From contig NZ_LFCT01000037.1 of the NCBI RefSeq assembly GCF_008692605.1, positions 1-32,933 of the forward strand: a DNA stretch of 32,933 nt. The letters are read 5' to 3'. The position numbers and the translations under genes were made by a program. Positions 32,028 to 32,933 of this stretch are shown piece by piece. Positions within the stretch are counted from its first letter, which is position 1, and the number at the start of each line of letters is the position of its first letter. The notes below the pieces were generated by a model that made no database searches, had not been told where the DNA came from, and worked only from the letters and a program-made list of their open reading frames with translations. Origin of the DNA: Sphingobium estronivorans. GTDB lineage: Bacteria > Pseudomonadota > Alphaproteobacteria > Sphingomonadales > Sphingomonadaceae.

Positions 32028-32485
32028 GCGACCTGCCGCAAGTCGACATCTTTACCGACGGCGCGTGTAAGGGCAATCCCGGCCCCGGCGGCTGGGGCGC
32101 GGTGCTGCGCTTTGGGACCACGGAGAAGGAAATCTCCGGCGGGGAGGCGCAGACCACCAACAACCGCATGGAAATGATGGCGGCGGTGCAGGCGCTGGAA
32201 ACCCTGAAACGTCCCTGTCAGGTGACGCTCTATACCGACAGCAAATATGTGATGGACGGCATCACCAAATGGGTGTTCGGCTGGCAGAAGAACGGCTGGA
32301 AGACGGCAGACAGGAAGCCGGTCAAAAATGCCGAAATCTGGCAGTTGCTGGTGAAGGCCGCAGCCCGCCACACGGTGAGATGGCAATGGGTGAAGGGCCA
32401 TGCCGGCCACCCGGAAAATGAACGCGCCGACCAGTTGGCCTGCGCCGCAGCGGAGCGTTTTCGGACATTGTCGCGTCCGGCATAA
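32024..32485 (+). CDS. rnhA: Ribonuclease HI, C-terminal end probably supplied by a mobile element
   Basis: RNase HI cuts the RNA strand of RNA-DNA hybrids. The 153-residue protein has all catalytic residues in DIFTDGACKGNPGPGGWG (Asp), NNRMEMMAAV (Glu), TLYTDSKYVMDGI (Asp) and KGHAGHPENERADQLA (His and Asp). The fold is complete by about residue 140. The last five codons (LSRPA) and the TAA stop lie inside a repeat array that looks like a transposon end starting with TGT at 32469; the stop is the TAA of its first CCGGCATAAG unit. The enzyme should still work. The chimeric C-terminus is inference. Confidence 0.93.
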   Translation: MSDLPQVDIFTDGACKGNPGPGGWGAVLRFGTTEKEISGGEAQTTNNRMEMMAAVQALETLKRPCQVTLYTDSKYVMDGITKWVFGWQKNGWKTADRKPVKNAEIWQLLVKAAARHTVRWQWVKGHAGHPENERADQLACAAAERFRTLSRPA

Positions 32486-32730
32486 GTTGTCGACGAGACC
32501 CGGCATAAGATGTCGATAGGTTACGGCTCGGACTGATGTTCGAGCCGTAACTACTTAAAATGCAATAATATTGTGATATGGATCGCATAAGTTGGCGACG
32601 ACGCCTCAAAAGGTTCCCGTCACTTAAAAATAATTTTGGGTCACCTGAATCCAAATCCGTTCTTCTTACGTTCCCGCTTTCCGGATGACATTCTCATCCA
32701 GAAACCGCAGCCGGCTAAGTCGTCGGCGAA
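32469..32730 (+). mobile_element. Probable terminal region of a mobile element (repeat array, partial)
   Basis: Starting at TGTCG (32469) there are repeated units: CCGGCATAAGTTGTCGAC (32477-32494), CCGGCATAAGATGTCGAT (32500-32517, offset 23 bp), a third copy, CGCATAAGTTGGCGAC (32584-32599), and a diverged fourth, CCGGCTAAGTCGTCGGCG (32711-32728). A TGT terminus with several internal transposase-site repeats is characteristic of IS21, Tn5053/Tn402 and Tn7-like elements. Composition also changes here, with AT-rich patches after 32550. No transposase gene or opposite end is in the window, so the family cannot be named. Confidence 0.5.
32520..32551. repeat. Perfect inverted repeat, 11-bp arms
   Basis: GTTACGGCTCG (32520-32530) and CGAGCCGTAAC (32541-32551) form a perfect 11-bp stem with a 10-base loop. 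No T run follows on either strand, so it is a weak terminator at best. It lies between the second and third repeat units of the presumed mobile-element end, and may be a protein-binding site or a cruciform. Confidence 0.7.
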
Positions 32731-32745
32731 CGTGGGGAGAAACCC

Positions 32746-32933
32746 ATGCGTAACTTTGCCCTCGAGGGCGAGATCGCGGCGCAGTCGCTGCATCTCGTCG
32801 GATCACTAAGCTACTGGCGGACCCTGCCCGCCCCGACATTCCACCAGCATAGGCGGGTCGTCGAGACATCGGTCGCGAGCATCGTGTCCGTAAGCCGCCT
32901 TGCACCAGACTGTCCGTCGTCAGAACATTTGGC
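32746..32933 (+). CDS. Possible partial ORF running off the window, unknown
   Basis: From an ATG at 32746 the frame stays open to the window end (62 codons): MRNFALEGEIAAQSLHLVGS and onward. A good ribosome binding site (GGGGAG) lies 6 bases upstream. I do not recognise the sequence. Competing minus-strand frames exist: a 50-codon ORF (32641-32793) and an Arg/Pro-rich one (32666-32905). It could be the first gene inside the presumed mobile element. The 260 bases before it (32486-32745) hold the repeat array and no other convincing gene. Confidence 0.3.
   Translation, partial: MRNFALEGEIAAQSLHLVGSLSYWRTLPAPTFHQHRRVVETSVASIVSVSRLAPDCPSSEHL

Noticed and set aside
32641..32793. Minus-strand 50-codon ORF (MQRLRRDLALEGKVTHGF...)
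   Set aside because: The sequence looks protein-like, but there is no ribosome binding site and it overlaps a plus-strand frame with a better one; cannot be decided from the window.
32666..32905. Minus-strand 79-codon ORF
   Set aside because: Arg/Pro/Ser-rich composition typical of shadow frames; overlaps the other two candidates.
1..32933. CRISPR arrays, tRNA or rRNA genes
   Set aside because: No regularly spaced direct repeats with unique spacers, and no cloverleaf or rRNA-like sequence was recognised on reading; the 32469-32730 repeats are too few and unevenly spaced for a CRISPR array.

Overview
The window is GC-rich and densely packed, and its gene order and protein sequences point to an alphaproteobacterium of the order Sphingomonadales (Sphingobium/Sphingomonas type). 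Supporting signs are the alphaproteobacterial dcw order, an argS-SPOR-nagZ-scpA-scpB-tatABC block, GGAAC-type (EcfG) promoter motifs, and a sphingomonad-type GTTCG...CTGAGC short repeat. The family assignment comes from the genes; the order-level placement is inference.

Region 1 (1-18333, all minus strand) is a nearly complete division and cell wall (dcw) cluster. In transcription order it reads mraZ, rsmH, ftsL, ftsI, murE, murF, mraY, murD, ftsW, murG, murC, a 65-residue unknown ORF, murB, ddl, ftsQ, ftsA, ftsZ (3' end cut by the window edge). It makes the cytoplasmic UDP-MurNAc-pentapeptide, lipid I/II and the septal synthase and scaffold. Most junctions are ATGA, GTGA, TTGA or TGATG overlaps, implying strong translational coupling. 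The only sizeable gap is the 110 bp before ftsZ, which probably holds its own control signals. Upstream of mraZ there are three NGGGA boxes at exact 10-bp spacing, matching the known MraZ operator layout.

Region 2 (18519-21138, minus) holds a six-helix membrane protein of unknown function, a small single-helix protein and a cysteine synthase family enzyme.

Region 3 (21335-22800, plus) holds a SleB/CwlJ-type cell wall hydrolase, then a gene-free stretch that I read as a small RNA gene. It has an EcfG-like promoter, two hairpins with C-rich loops and a terminator. Next comes an entericidin-type lipoprotein gene with a second EcfG-like promoter and its own terminator. This looks like a small general-stress module and is the most interesting part of the window.

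Region 4 (22799-29225, minus) runs argS, a SPOR-domain protein, nagZ, scpA, scpB, tatA, tatB, tatC: tRNA charging, peptidoglycan binding and recycling, chromosome condensation and Tat export.

Region 5 (29226-32933) contains a pair of inverted short repeats, a divergent lipoprotein gene (minus), and the plus-strand set ispH-thrB-rnhA. The last codons and stop of rnhA coincide with a repeat array that looks like one end of a mobile element (TGT start, repeated CCGGCATAAG units). Beyond it the DNA is poorer in recognisable genes, with one possible partial ORF running off the window.
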